64,000 nt of DNA, taken from positions 372,001 to 436,000 of the forward strand of contig NZ_SIHO01000001.1 of the NCBI RefSeq assembly GCF_004681125.1, in the 5' to 3' direction. Position 1 is the first letter of the stretch; every line of letters begins with the position of its first letter. Origin of the DNA: Glacieibacterium arshaanense. Its GTDB lineage: Bacteria > Pseudomonadota > Alphaproteobacteria > Sphingomonadales > Sphingomonadaceae. The notes under the pieces were generated by a model. The model was not told the DNA's origin. It made no database searches and saw only the letters and a list, made by a program, of their open reading frames with translations. Position numbers and translations under genes: made by a program. Shown here one piece after another: positions 1 to 8,487 of this stretch.

Positions 1-2
1 TG

Positions 3-389
3 ACGGGTGGCGTCGACCCGAGCGATTGGAGCTTCACCCAGTCGGTCACCAGCGTTGTCGCGCCAGCTGCGGCGGTGATGCCGATGTCGGTCTTGGCGCT
101 CGACACGCAGGGAGTCGATCTGACGTCGGTGGCAGCGACCGAAACCGATCTGGTGCTCGCCACCAGCGACACGCCCGACCTGTCCAGTGTGCTCGATGAT
201 AGTGTCGATCAGACCGACATGTTCCCCGATGATAGTGCACAGGCAGCGCAGCAGGTCACCGAGGACGCTGGCACTTTTGATCCCGCCGTCCCCGAAGCAG
301 CCGCTGCGCAGGGCCATGACGGTGGACGGGACGGAGTGTGGCTTCCGTTCGCCAACGCCGACCACCACGTGCCGTACCACCACGCTTGA
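3..389 (+). CDS. C-terminal part of an unknown protein (5' end outside window)
   Basis: The frame is open from the first bases of the window and closes at a TGA at 387-389, so this is the last about 128 residues of a gene that starts upstream. The visible tail is acidic and rich in Ala, Asp, Thr and Val (it contains LDDSVDQTDMFPDDSAQ) and ends with a His-rich stretch, ADHHVPYHHA. I see no domain that I recognise, no membrane span and no catalytic motif. The composition suggests a secreted or surface protein, but that is only an impression. A strong hairpin 12 bases after the stop fits a real gene end. Confidence 0.5.
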   Translation, partial: TGGVDPSDWSFTQSVTSVVAPAAAVMPMSVLALDTQGVDLTSVAATETDLVLATSDTPDLSSVLDDSVDQTDMFPDDSAQAAQQVTEDAGTFDPAVPEAAAAQGHDGGRDGVWLPFANADHHVPYHHA

Positions 390-400
390 CCTGACGCAGG

Positions 401-450
401 GCCGCGCGCCACCGGTGCACCCACCGGTGCACCCACCGGTGGCGCGCGGC
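401..450 (+). terminator. Perfect 17-bp hairpin after the first gene
   Basis: Bases 401-417 (GCCGCGCGCCACCGGTG) are exactly complementary to 434-450, with a 16-base loop that itself holds a second copy of the CACCGGTG motif. There is no T run, so it is a terminator-like or mRNA-stabilising hairpin rather than a textbook intrinsic terminator. Confidence 0.55.
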
Positions 451-519
451 TTGCGCTGCACGCGCCGGACTGCCATTCATTCGCGTATGACATCCGTCAC
501 CAAGCGCAAGGGAGCCCGC

Positions 520-576
520 GTGCCAAAGGCCAATTGCAACACCTATCGCCGCATTGGCGGCCAGGGCGCCGCATGA
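520..576 (+). CDS. Candidate 18-residue leader peptide upstream of aguA
   Basis: A GTG at 520 is preceded by AAGGGAG at good spacing and opens an 18-codon frame (MPKANCNTYRRIGGQGAA) that ends TGA at 574-576. The stop overlaps the ATG of the agmatine deiminase gene in an ATGA arrangement, as in translational coupling. No homologue is known to me. It could equally be chance, or the ribosome site could serve the downstream gene indirectly. Confidence 0.3.
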   Translation: MPKANCNTYRRIGGQGAA

Positions 577-1547
577 CCGCGCGCCAGTCTGCCGAATGGG
601 CGCTCCACGCCGCTTGCTGGACAGCGTTCCCCAGCGCCGCCGACCTGTGGGAGGACAATCTGGCCCCCGCACAGGCAGAAGTCGCGGCGATGGTCCGCGT
701 CATCGCGGAGAGTGAACGCGTCGAGCTGCTGGTCAACGGACTGGCGGCCGAACTCGCTGCGCGCGACCTGCTGGGCGCGGCCAATGTCGGCTTCCACCAG
801 TTCGGTTTCGGCGACATCTGGCTGCGCGATACCGGTCCGTTGTTCCTGTCATCGCCGGTCGGCCATGCCGCCGCGGCGTTCCGCTTCAATGGCTGGGGCG
901 GCAAGTACGACTTGCCGGGCGATGATGCGGTCGCCGCGTTCGTCGCGTCGACCGCCGGCGTGCCGCTGGCGCGACATGACTGGGTGCTGGAGGGCGGCGC
1001 GATCGACGTCGACGGTACGGGCCTCGCGGTAACTACCGAACAATGCCTGCTCAACCCCAACCGCAACCCGCGCATGGACGCCAATGAAATCGCCTCGCAC
1101 CTGCGCCGCGACCTCGGCATCGACCGTCTGCTCTGGCTCGGTGACGGGTTGGAGGGCGACCACACAGACGGCCATGTCGACAATCTCGCGCGCTTCGTCG
1201 CGCCCGGCGTGCTCGCCGTGCCGGCGCCGAGCGGTGCCGACGACCCCAACGCTGAAATCTACGAAGACGCGCACCAACGCGCCCGCGATTTCGGGCTAGA
1301 TGTCGTGACGATTCCCTCGCCGGGGCGCGTCGTCGTCGATGGCGACGTCGTGCCGGCCAGCCACATGAATTTCTACATCGCCAATGGCGCCGTCGTCGTG
1401 CCGACCTATGGCAGCCCCTACGGCGACGCTGCGGTCGCGGCGGTCGCCGCGCTGTTCCCGACGCGCAAGGTCGTCGGGCTGCAGGCATTGCATGTGTTGA
1501 GTGGCGGTGGCAGCTTCCACTGCATCACCCAGCAACAGCCGCTTTGA
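573..1547 (+). CDS. aguA: Agmatine deiminase (agmatine iminohydrolase)
   Basis: The 324-residue protein belongs to the agmatine deiminase / porphyromonas-type peptidylarginine deiminase family, which converts agmatine to N-carbamoylputrescine and ammonia in the cytoplasm. Family motifs are present in order: FGDIWLRDTGP, NGWGGKYD, LEGGAIDVDG, HTDGHVDN, and the C-terminal GGGSFHCITQQ carrying the catalytic Cys at about residue 317. The ATG at 573 gives a family-sized protein; the longer frame from 534 adds residues that look non-native. The gene overlaps the next one (TGATG) and lies 366 bases before the gene for the following enzyme of the same pathway, so arginine-derived putrescine synthesis is the likely job. 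Confidence 0.93.
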   Translation: MTARQSAEWALHAACWTAFPSAADLWEDNLAPAQAEVAAMVRVIAESERVELLVNGLAAELAARDLLGAANVGFHQFGFGDIWLRDTGPLFLSSPVGHAAAAFRFNGWGGKYDLPGDDAVAAFVASTAGVPLARHDWVLEGGAIDVDGTGLAVTTEQCLLNPNRNPRMDANEIASHLRRDLGIDRLLWLGDGLEGDHTDGHVDNLARFVAPGVLAVPAPSGADDPNAEIYEDAHQRARDFGLDVVTIPSPGRVVVDGDVVPASHMNFYIANGAVVVPTYGSPYGDAAVAAVAALFPTRKVVGLQALHVLSGGGSFHCITQQQPL

Positions 1548-1897
1548 TGCTCTACCTAGCGGTCAAGGCGTTGGTATCGGGCATCATCGTTGCGGCAGTG
1601 TCGGAAATTGCGCGGCGCAGCCCGGCCGGCGGCGCGCTGCTGGCGTCGCTGCCACTGGTGTCGGTACTCGGCATGATCTGGCTGTGGCGCGACACGCATG
1701 ACCCGGTACGGATGGCGTCGCATGTCGGCGCGACATTCTGGTATGTGCTGCCGTCGCTGCCGATGTTTCTGGTCATCCCGCTGCTGCTTCGCGCTGGCGT
1801 CGGCTTCGCGCCGGCGTTGGTCGCGGGTTGCGTGCTGACGATGGTGCTGTATCTGGCGATGGTAGTGGTGCTGGCGCGCTTCGGCATCACGCTTTAA
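1547..1897 (+). CDS. DUF3147 small membrane protein
   Basis: This 116-residue protein is nearly all hydrophobic, with about four transmembrane helices, and matches the DUF3147 family (motifs VSEIARRSP, GALLASLPLVSVL, VLPSLPMF). Its function is unknown. The ATG overlaps the aguA stop as TGATG, so it is probably co-translated with the putrescine genes, and aguB follows 16 bases later. A role in polyamine or agmatine movement is possible from context alone. A TTG three bases upstream is an alternative start. Confidence 0.8.
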   Translation: MLYLAVKALVSGIIVAAVSEIARRSPAGGALLASLPLVSVLGMIWLWRDTHDPVRMASHVGATFWYVLPSLPMFLVIPLLLRAGVGFAPALVAGCVLTMVLYLAMVVVLARFGITL

Positions 1898-1913
1898 CTG
1901 CAGGAGTCGGGCG

Positions 1914-2777
1914 ATGCGCCAAGTCACCGTAGCCGGATTGCAACTGGCGTTCAGCGACAACCGCGACAAGGATATCGCTATGACTGCCGCTGCGGTGCGC
2001 GCAGCCGCCGCTGCCGGCGCGCAGGTTATCCTGCCGCCCGAACTGTTCGAAGGCCATTACTTCTGCCGACATGAAGACGAGAGCCTGTTCGCGCGCGCGC
2101 TGCCGGTCGACAAGCATCCTGCGGTCGCGGCGATGCGCGAGGTCGCGCGGACGACCCGCACCTTCATCCCGACCAGCTTTTTCGAAAAGGACGGGCACCA
2201 CCACTACAACAGCCTCGCAATGATCGACGACGAAGGCCAGGTCATGGGCGTCTACCGTAAGAGCCACATCCCCGACGGCCCGGGCTATGAGGAGAAATTC
2301 TACTTCCGCCCCGGCAACACCGGCTTCAAGGTCTGGCCGACGAAGCACGGGGTCATCGGCGTCGGCATCTGCTGGGACCAATGGTACCCCGAAACCGCAC
2401 GCGCGATGATGCTGCAGGGCGCCGAAGTCCTGATGTTCCCCACCGCCATCGGCACCGAGCCGCACGACCCCAGCCTCGACACCCGCCGCATGTGGCGCCG
2501 CGCCATGGTCGGCCATGCCGTGTCGAACGTGGTGGGCGTCGTCGCCTGCAACCGCATCGGCACCGAAGAAGCCGGCACCCCGCACGCACAGACGTTTTAC
2601 GGGACCAGCTTCATCGCCGACCAGCGCGGCGACATCGTCAGTGAACTCGATGACCACACGCCGGGCATGGTCATCGCGACCTTCGACCTAGACTTGCAGG
2701 CGAAGCATCGCGCCGCCTTCGGCTTCTTCCGTGACCGCCGGCCGGAGCTCTACGGGCGGATTTCGAGCGACATTTAG
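1914..2777 (+). CDS. aguB: N-carbamoylputrescine amidase
   Basis: This 287-residue nitrilase-superfamily enzyme hydrolyses N-carbamoylputrescine to putrescine, CO2 and ammonia. The Glu-Lys-Cys catalytic triad is visible: E43 in PPELFEG, K116 in YRKSHIPDGPGYEEKFYF and C153 in GVGICWDQWYPE. Those contexts are typical of the AguB branch rather than of general nitrilases. A purine-rich site (CAGGAG) sits just before the ATG. Together with aguA it completes the agmatine route to putrescine; no arginine decarboxylase is in the window. Confidence 0.94.
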   Translation: MRQVTVAGLQLAFSDNRDKDIAMTAAAVRAAAAAGAQVILPPELFEGHYFCRHEDESLFARALPVDKHPAVAAMREVARTTRTFIPTSFFEKDGHHHYNSLAMIDDEGQVMGVYRKSHIPDGPGYEEKFYFRPGNTGFKVWPTKHGVIGVGICWDQWYPETARAMMLQGAEVLMFPTAIGTEPHDPSLDTRRMWRRAMVGHAVSNVVGVVACNRIGTEEAGTPHAQTFYGTSFIADQRGDIVSELDDHTPGMVIATFDLDLQAKHRAAFGFFRDRRPELYGRISSDI

Positions 2778-2778
2778 G

Positions 2779-2813
2779 GGCCTCCGGCGGGCAGGGGTGA
2801 CCCCTGCACCCGA
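2779..2813. repeat. Palindromic repeat family 1, locus A (half element)
   Basis: The stretch carries the GGCCTCCGGCGGGCAGG core followed by a 7-bp hairpin (GCAGGGG TGA CCCCTGC, 2791-2807) and the CACCCGATT edge seen at other loci. It is the left half only; full elements occur at 21589, 25071, 38379 and 44909. It lies between the convergent aguB and catalase-like genes and may act as a transcript end. Confidence 0.75.
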
Positions 2814-2817
2814 TTGT

Positions 2818-3996
2818 CTAATCGAACGTCTCGCTGCCGTCGGGTTCGTAGTGGGCTACGTGGTTCATCGCCTGGCGGTACCGCGACAGTTCCTGGTACA
2901 TGCGGCGGCGTGCGCGGCTCTGGTTGCCGAGCGGGCGGTTGGCGATGTGGGCGTGCCACGGGTTGTACGACAGGCGCTTGGCGAATTCGAACTGCGCCGG
3001 CTGATCGAAATGCTGCGCCGGAATCTTCAGGATGGCGGCAGGGATCAGCGGTGATTTACGATACGACCAGCGCACCCCGGCGTTTTCGATCGGCATCGCG
3101 TGCGCATTGGTCTGTAATTGCAGGAACACATCAAATTCGACCGGCTGCGCATCCAGCGTGCGCTGCATGTTCTGCCGTAGGTAATTGTCATCGGGGTCGA
3201 ACGGCAGCCCGTCGATATGCATATCGACCTTCTGGCGCGGCCTGATTTCGTATTTCATCGCCTGGCCCGGCCCAAGCAGATACGGCACGCACGAGTAATA
3301 TGTGGCGCCGAGCGGGTTGCGCTGAGTTTCGTTCCACAGGCTCTGCATGATGAAGTCGCGGATGTGGCTGTTGCGCGGATCGAGGAAGTACCAGACCGGC
3401 ATTTCGCGCCGGCTCCAATATTGCAGGCGGGCGTTGTCACGGGTGTTGCAGGTGACGAACGTCGGGGTGACGACGGCGGTGAAGTCCTGCGTGAACTTCT
3501 CGTCGTCGAGCAGCTTCTCGCCGGGCACATCCATCGCCTTGATCGAGATGCTGCCGAAACCGACGTCGTTGATGTCGGGCTCGACATGCGGCCCCGGGCC
3601 CGAAAACCGCACCCACGCCGGAAAGCTGCGCGGCGTCGCGAAAATGCCGTGGCGGCAGTGCGCCGGCAGGTCGTCGCGGATGACCAGCTCGGCGCGGACG
3701 ATGCCGTGCGTCTTGGTATTGCCGCCGCGCTGCATGTCGCCAGGCGCGAAGTCCTGCGCCAGATGCCGGCGGATTTCGTCGATCATGCCCTGGCAACTCG
3801 CCTCCTCGTCAGGGTCGATGACTTCCTCGGCGAGCGCCAGATGTTGATCGGGGCGCGGCAGGTTGATCGCCAGCTGGGTCAGCGCCGCGACAGGCTCGCG
3901 CACCAGCGCATTGAGCGCCGGGCGGAAGAACGGTTCGAAGCGGCGCTCGAGGTGGAGCACCGAAGTCAACGCGTCGTGCAGCGGCTTGAGGATCAT
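2818..3996 (-). CDS. Catalase-family haem protein (y4iL-like)
   Basis: The 392-residue protein resembles the y4iL-like branch of the catalase superfamily, smaller than true catalases (about 480 or more). A distal-His candidate lies in NTKTHGIVRAEL (H97), and RLSYNPWHAH near residue 344 matches the proximal haem-ligand Tyr region of catalases. Members of this superfamily include catalases and hydroperoxide-converting enzymes such as allene oxide synthase, so the substrate cannot be read from sequence. No signal peptide is seen, so it is probably cytoplasmic. Its ATG overlaps the stop of the GMC oxidoreductase gene by four bases, so it is the last gene of a coupled three-gene operon. Confidence 0.8.
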   Translation of the reverse strand: MILKPLHDALTSVLHLERRFEPFFRPALNALVREPVAALTQLAINLPRPDQHLALAEEVIDPDEEASCQGMIDEIRRHLAQDFAPGDMQRGGNTKTHGIVRAELVIRDDLPAHCRHGIFATPRSFPAWVRFSGPGPHVEPDINDVGFGSISIKAMDVPGEKLLDDEKFTQDFTAVVTPTFVTCNTRDNARLQYWSRREMPVWYFLDPRNSHIRDFIMQSLWNETQRNPLGATYYSCVPYLLGPGQAMKYEIRPRQKVDMHIDGLPFDPDDNYLRQNMQRTLDAQPVEFDVFLQLQTNAHAMPIENAGVRWSYRKSPLIPAAILKIPAQHFDQPAQFEFAKRLSYNPWHAHIANRPLGNQSRARRRMYQELSRYRQAMNHVAHYEPDGSETFD

Positions 3997-5873
3997 TGCT
4001 GACCTCCTGCGGACTCCAATAGCACATCTGCGGCCTTTTCGCCGATCATATAGATGGCCGAGACGATGAAATATCCGGGGATGCGCGGGAAGACGCTGGC
4101 ATCGACGACGCGCAGGCCCTGAACGCCATGCACACGGAAGTCGCTGCCCAGCACGCCGCCGGCATCACGCGGTCCGATGGCGGCGCTGCACGAGGCATGG
4201 TGCCCCCAGGCGTTGTCGCGCACCCAGTCGGCGAGCGCGGCGCCGCGCACGTCACGTCCCGGCACCAGTTCCTCGGCGATGCGGCCGCGCTTGCGCATCG
4301 GTGCGGTGATCTGGCGCGCCAGTTCGACGCCGCGCACCGCGGCAGCGAGATCGCGGCCGCCGGGGTCGCTGGTTTCGGTGAAGTAGTTGAACTGGATCTG
4401 TGGGGTCGCGCGCGGGTCGCTCGACGCCAGCCGTACGGTGCCGGCGCGGTTGGCGGTGTGCGCGAGCAGCACCGCCCAGGTCAGGCAATCATGCTCGGTC
4501 GCCACCAGCCGCGAATAGCCGGGAAAATAGCCCTGAAACCGTGCCAGCAGCCCCATCATGAAGATATCGGGGACGGGCCGGTCAGGGTGCGAGCGCCGCG
4601 TCACCGCCAGCGACACGCCGTTCGAGCCATACATGCCGCGACCGTGGCGCCGCCATTCGGCGAACAGCGGGTCATCGCGCGTGAACGTCGCGCCCTTGAG
4701 CGCCGTCCAGGGCTTCGCCATGCGGTTGACGACGCCGACTTCGTAGCGGTCCTGCAGGTTGCGCCCGACGCCCGGCAGATCGACGCGGCAGGCAATGCCG
4801 TGCGCCGCCAACTCGCCCGCCGGGCCGATGCCCGACAGCATCAGCAGTTGCGGCGTGTTGAAGGCGCCGCCCGCCAGGATGACCTCGCGCGCCGCAAACG
4901 CCTGCCGGGTTTCGGCTGCTTCGCCATGCGGTGCGGGATGTGCGGCGTACAGCCGTTGCCCCTTGAGATATTCGACGCCGATGGCGCGGTCTTCGGCATC
5001 GAACAGCACGCGCGTCACCAGCGCGTCGAGTTCGATGTGCAGCCGGTCGGGGAAGCGTCGCTGGATGTCGAGCAGGTGTTCGCGGGTGCCGCGCCGGCTA
5101 TTCGACTTTGCCGAGATCGGCCCGTACCAGATGCCTTCGCGGGCGTTGACGCGGACGTCGTTGGGGTCGCCCTTGCCGATCAGCAGCCGCCACAGTCCGG
5201 CGATGATCGCCTTGATGCGGAACCGCGACAGCTCGTCGAACGCGGCGCGCGCGCTGAGCAGCATGGCCGACAGCATCGCGCGGTCGCGCAGCGCTTCGGT
5301 CGGCATCGCGACCTGCGTGTCGAGCCAGCCGTCGAAGCCGTGGCCGGTCGGGTTCCAGCCGGTACGGCGGTAGATCCAGCGCCAGACGTTGCGGTGCTGG
5401 CAGCGTTCGACGCGCTGCCAATAGCGCGCCATGTGCGCGGCCGACCAAGACGCATCGCCGGTCACCTTGGCGATCGCGTCCCAGTCCTGCGCGTTGGGCG
5501 CCATGAAGATCATCGCGTTGTGCGCGGTGCAGCCGCCAAGTGCGGCGGCGCGCGGATAGAGGATATGGCCGTCGGCCATGCGCTTGGGGTCGCGCGCGGC
5601 TTCCACCGCGTCGGCGTGATGGTCGACGCCGAAGTTCCAAGCCATCGCAGCGTTTTCGGACGACTGCGCGTGGAACGCCGGTACCTGATAGTCTTCGGGC
5701 ATGCCCGGCGTGCCGCTGTTAACGGGGTCGCTGCCCGCTTCGATGACCAGCACGCGCATGCCCGACTGTGCCAGTCGCGCCGCCACCGTGCCACCGCCGG
5801 CACCCGAGCCGACGACGATATAGTCCGGCCGAAAACCTTTAGAGTCCAAGGTGTCGGCGGAAGTGTCGGTCAC
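3993..5873 (-). CDS. GMC-family FAD-dependent oxidoreductase
   Basis: This 626-residue flavoprotein has the N-terminal dinucleotide-binding motif VVGSGAGGGTVAARL (about residues 20-35), a GMC-type middle region (GGCTAHNAMIFM, AGGAFNTPQLLMLSGIGP) and the C-terminal GMC motif around WGHHASCSAAIGP, where the catalytic His lies, followed by VDASVFPRIPG. The family oxidises alcohols, sterols or sugars, with FAD passing electrons to oxygen or a cytochrome. Start and stop each overlap the neighbours by four bases (ATGA). The upstream di-haem cytochrome is therefore a natural electron acceptor, and the catalase-like protein could handle a peroxide product; both links are inferred. Confidence 0.88.
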   Translation of the reverse strand: MTDTSADTLDSKGFRPDYIVVGSGAGGGTVAARLAQSGMRVLVIEAGSDPVNSGTPGMPEDYQVPAFHAQSSENAAMAWNFGVDHHADAVEAARDPKRMADGHILYPRAAALGGCTAHNAMIFMAPNAQDWDAIAKVTGDASWSAAHMARYWQRVERCQHRNVWRWIYRRTGWNPTGHGFDGWLDTQVAMPTEALRDRAMLSAMLLSARAAFDELSRFRIKAIIAGLWRLLIGKGDPNDVRVNAREGIWYGPISAKSNSRRGTREHLLDIQRRFPDRLHIELDALVTRVLFDAEDRAIGVEYLKGQRLYAAHPAPHGEAAETRQAFAAREVILAGGAFNTPQLLMLSGIGPAGELAAHGIACRVDLPGVGRNLQDRYEVGVVNRMAKPWTALKGATFTRDDPLFAEWRRHGRGMYGSNGVSLAVTRRSHPDRPVPDIFMMGLLARFQGYFPGYSRLVATEHDCLTWAVLLAHTANRAGTVRLASSDPRATPQIQFNYFTETSDPGGRDLAAAVRGVELARQITAPMRKRGRIAEELVPGRDVRGAALADWVRDNAWGHHASCSAAIGPRDAGGVLGSDFRVHGVQGLRVVDASVFPRIPGYFIVSAIYMIGEKAADVLLESAGGQQ

Positions 5874-8362
5874 AGCGTCTTCAGATACTCGACCAGCGCC
5901 AACTTGTCGGCTTCGGCGAGCACCGGCTCGGTCCCAAAGGCGCGTTCGTCGGCGGTCAGCCCGGCCTGGTCATTGAACTTCGCCGTGCCGAAATAGTGCC
6001 CGCGGTTGACGACGAAGTCGGGGCATTTGCTTAAGCGCAGCATCGGTGCCGCAAGGTTGGCAAAGTGCGCCCTCAGCTCGGCGTCGGTGGCGTTCTTCGG
6101 CTGCTTCGCCATGTCGACCTTGATGCGCACCAGCAGGTCGAGCAACCGGTCATAATGGCGCGCGATTTCCGCCGGGTTCTTCGATTCCGCCAGTGGCTGC
6201 AGGTTCGCCAGCAGGTTGACCGGCACACCGGCCGGGATCGGCCCGAGGTTGACGTCGCCATTGGCGTCGATCAGGTGCGGCGCGGCTTTGGCGGCGGCAG
6301 CGTCGTGCTTGCGGATGAACTCAGGAACATAACCGCGCGGGATGAAGATCCAGCTGCGTGTCGTCGTGCGGTCGATGGTGCCATCGACCTTGGCACCGAG
6401 CACGGCATCCATCTGCCGCGTTTCGGGCCACAACATCTGGCGGATCGCAGCGTCATACATCGCCATGCGGCCCTTGACCGACGGATCCTGGTTGAACGGC
6501 CCGACGCTGTTGTTGAGCAGATACGGCGCCGAGGTCCACAGCGACACGAGCGTCGGCGGCCGCGTATAGCCGCGCCCGCCGCCGGCCATCACATAGGCCG
6601 AGCGTGCACCGGTGAACGGATCGGCGATGGTGATCGACCCGACCGACGGCAGCGATTTGTAGGTCGACGCCGAAAAGTCGTTCCAGATGTTGCCGGCGAT
6701 GGCGTTCGATGCCAGTGGGCTGCAGGCGTTTGTACGTAGCAGCGTCGCGGGGATGCGGACTTCGGTCGAGAAGTAGTTGCCCTGCTTGAAGTCGGGCGCG
6801 GCGACGATGCTGCGCATCTGCGCCTTGTAGGCCGGCGTCTGCGTGAACGCCCACCATGCCTTGAAGCGGTTGAGATAGTCGGGGCCTCCGCCGCCAAGCC
6901 GCGCGTTGGCCGGCGGCACCACGCCCTTGCTCGAATGGCAGCGCGCACAGGTATCGGCAAAGGCGTTGCGACCGCGTTCGAGCGTTGCAGCGTCCGCCGT
7001 CAAGAAGGCCTTGCCACCGGGAGCTGCAGACAGGTCATCGGGTCGCCCGGCCTTGAGGAAGAACAGTGCGGTGTTGGGCGTGCTGTTCTGCGTCGCACGC
7101 CAGTACGCTGAATTGGCGTTGGCCGATGCTATGGTAATCGGCGTGATCGGCTTGCCGCCGACGACGGGGTTGAAGTGGCGCAGCCACTCCTCCGAGTACA
7201 GCCCGATGTTCAGATAGACACGGTTCAAGGCGCCCAGCGCGCCGACCGAGTCCGAGCCGTCCTTGAGCACGTGCGGCGAATAGACGGTGGCGGGCGGCTT
7301 GAAGAAATGCGTCAGCGGGCCGGTCTTGACGAAGTCGTTGAATTGCTTGTTGTTCAGCTCGCCGCCCTGGAGCGTTTCCTCGCCGACATGCAGCGCGTTG
7401 TCGAGACGTTCGGGCAGGTTGTAGATGGCGTTCATCGTTCGCGGGTTGTTGATGTTGTCGGTCGATACCAGCGAGGTATCCATCGCGCCCGGCCGGAACG
7501 TCATGACCAGCTGGTACATAAAGTTCTTCGGGTTGGCCTCGACCATGAACAGCCGGTCGACCCACATGTATTGCGCGCCGACCGTCGAATTGAGGTTCTC
7601 CCATTTCGGATGCGCAGGATCTGCGGGCGGATTGATCGGGCTCGGGCCGACATGGCAGAAACCGCAGCTCATGCCGACGCGGTAGGGGCGCACCAGCTTG
7701 GCATCGTTGTAATAGGTCGGGTCGTTGTAATAGCGGTTGGCGTCCCAGCGCGCTTTGGCCTTGGCGTCGAATTCGGGGTTGGGGAACAGCCGCAGCCCGA
7801 CGATGCCGGTGGGTTCGCCGTAATAGGAACCGACGGGCAGTTCGCTGCCATCGGCGAACTTGGTGCCGCGCGCGCCGATCTTGACGCCGGGGTATTTCTT
7901 TTCATCGGCGAACGGGTCGGGCGCGCAGTCGCTGCTGCGCTGATCCATGTACAGCCCGAAATGCTTGGGGTCGGGGCCGGCGGCGGGGGTGAAGCACGGC
8001 TCGTTGATCAGCCCGAGATATTGCCAGCGCTGCTCACGGCCATGCGGCGTGCCGGGGCGGCCGGCAACGATCTTCAGCAGGTCGAAGCCACCGAACGTCG
8101 GCTTCGACATGGTGTCCCAGAACCGGTCGTTGCCGCCGGTCCAGACGTTCCACATGTTGCGACCTTTGATTTCGGCGTCGTTCAGTTCGATGCCGTTATC
8201 CATCGCCTTGAAATAGTCTTCGTCGGCCTGTTTGAAATGTGCGTCGGACAACCCGGCCTGTGTCGCTTCGTCCTCGACCGCGCCCTTCTTGCACGCCGTA
8301 ACGCCGAGCCCGGTCGCGACGATCAGCGCTAGTGCAAGCGCCCCCTGTGAAATCCGCTGCAT
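5870..8362 (-). CDS. Di-haem cytochrome c-type lipoprotein, 830 residues
   Basis: The protein starts MQRISQGALALALIVATG and has a lipobox-like GVTAC, so it is predicted to be exported and anchored to a membrane. Two c-type haem sites are visible, CGFCH near residue 233 and CARCH near 472, about 239 residues apart. The spacing and size recall large di-haem proteins of the MauG/RoxA kind more than simple cytochromes, but I cannot assign it. I chose the ATG at 8362 because GGGAGG precedes it by nine bases; an upstream ATG at 8419 would hide the signal sequence. It is the first gene of the operon with the GMC oxidoreductase and catalase-like protein. Confidence 0.75.
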   Translation of the reverse strand: MQRISQGALALALIVATGLGVTACKKGAVEDEATQAGLSDAHFKQADEDYFKAMDNGIELNDAEIKGRNMWNVWTGGNDRFWDTMSKPTFGGFDLLKIVAGRPGTPHGREQRWQYLGLINEPCFTPAAGPDPKHFGLYMDQRSSDCAPDPFADEKKYPGVKIGARGTKFADGSELPVGSYYGEPTGIVGLRLFPNPEFDAKAKARWDANRYYNDPTYYNDAKLVRPYRVGMSCGFCHVGPSPINPPADPAHPKWENLNSTVGAQYMWVDRLFMVEANPKNFMYQLVMTFRPGAMDTSLVSTDNINNPRTMNAIYNLPERLDNALHVGEETLQGGELNNKQFNDFVKTGPLTHFFKPPATVYSPHVLKDGSDSVGALGALNRVYLNIGLYSEEWLRHFNPVVGGKPITPITIASANANSAYWRATQNSTPNTALFFLKAGRPDDLSAAPGGKAFLTADAATLERGRNAFADTCARCHSSKGVVPPANARLGGGGPDYLNRFKAWWAFTQTPAYKAQMRSIVAAPDFKQGNYFSTEVRIPATLLRTNACSPLASNAIAGNIWNDFSASTYKSLPSVGSITIADPFTGARSAYVMAGGGRGYTRPPTLVSLWTSAPYLLNNSVGPFNQDPSVKGRMAMYDAAIRQMLWPETRQMDAVLGAKVDGTIDRTTTRSWIFIPRGYVPEFIRKHDAAAAKAAPHLIDANGDVNLGPIPAGVPVNLLANLQPLAESKNPAEIARHYDRLLDLLVRIKVDMAKQPKNATDAELRAHFANLAAPMLRLSKCPDFVVNRGHYFGTAKFNDQAGLTADERAFGTEPVLAEADKLALVEYLKTL

Positions 8363-8443
8363 GACGCCGGTCCTCCCACCCAAGACAAGACAAAGCACGC
8401 GACCAACTGGCGTTTTCACGCCTTCGCAACAGGATTGCGCGCG

Positions 8444-8474
8444 GCACGCACAACGTCAAGGCCGCTGTGCGTGC
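8444..8474 (-). terminator. Hairpin between LLM oxidoreductase and cytochrome operon
   Basis: GCACGCACA at 8444-8452 pairs perfectly with 8466-8474 around a 13-base loop. It lies just after the stop of the minus-strand oxidoreductase gene and before the next minus-strand operon. There is no T run, so its role as a terminator is tentative. Confidence 0.35.
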
Positions 8475-8487
8475 GTGCTATGCGGTG

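Noticed and set aside
401-450. CRISPR-like repeat of CACCGGTGCACC
   Set aside because: Only two to three overlapping copies with no spacers; it is explained by one hairpin.
4128-5996. A 622-codon plus-strand frame opposite the GMC oxidoreductase
   Set aside because: It is rich in Arg, Ala and His as antisense frames are here, has no motif, and the minus strand has all GMC motifs.
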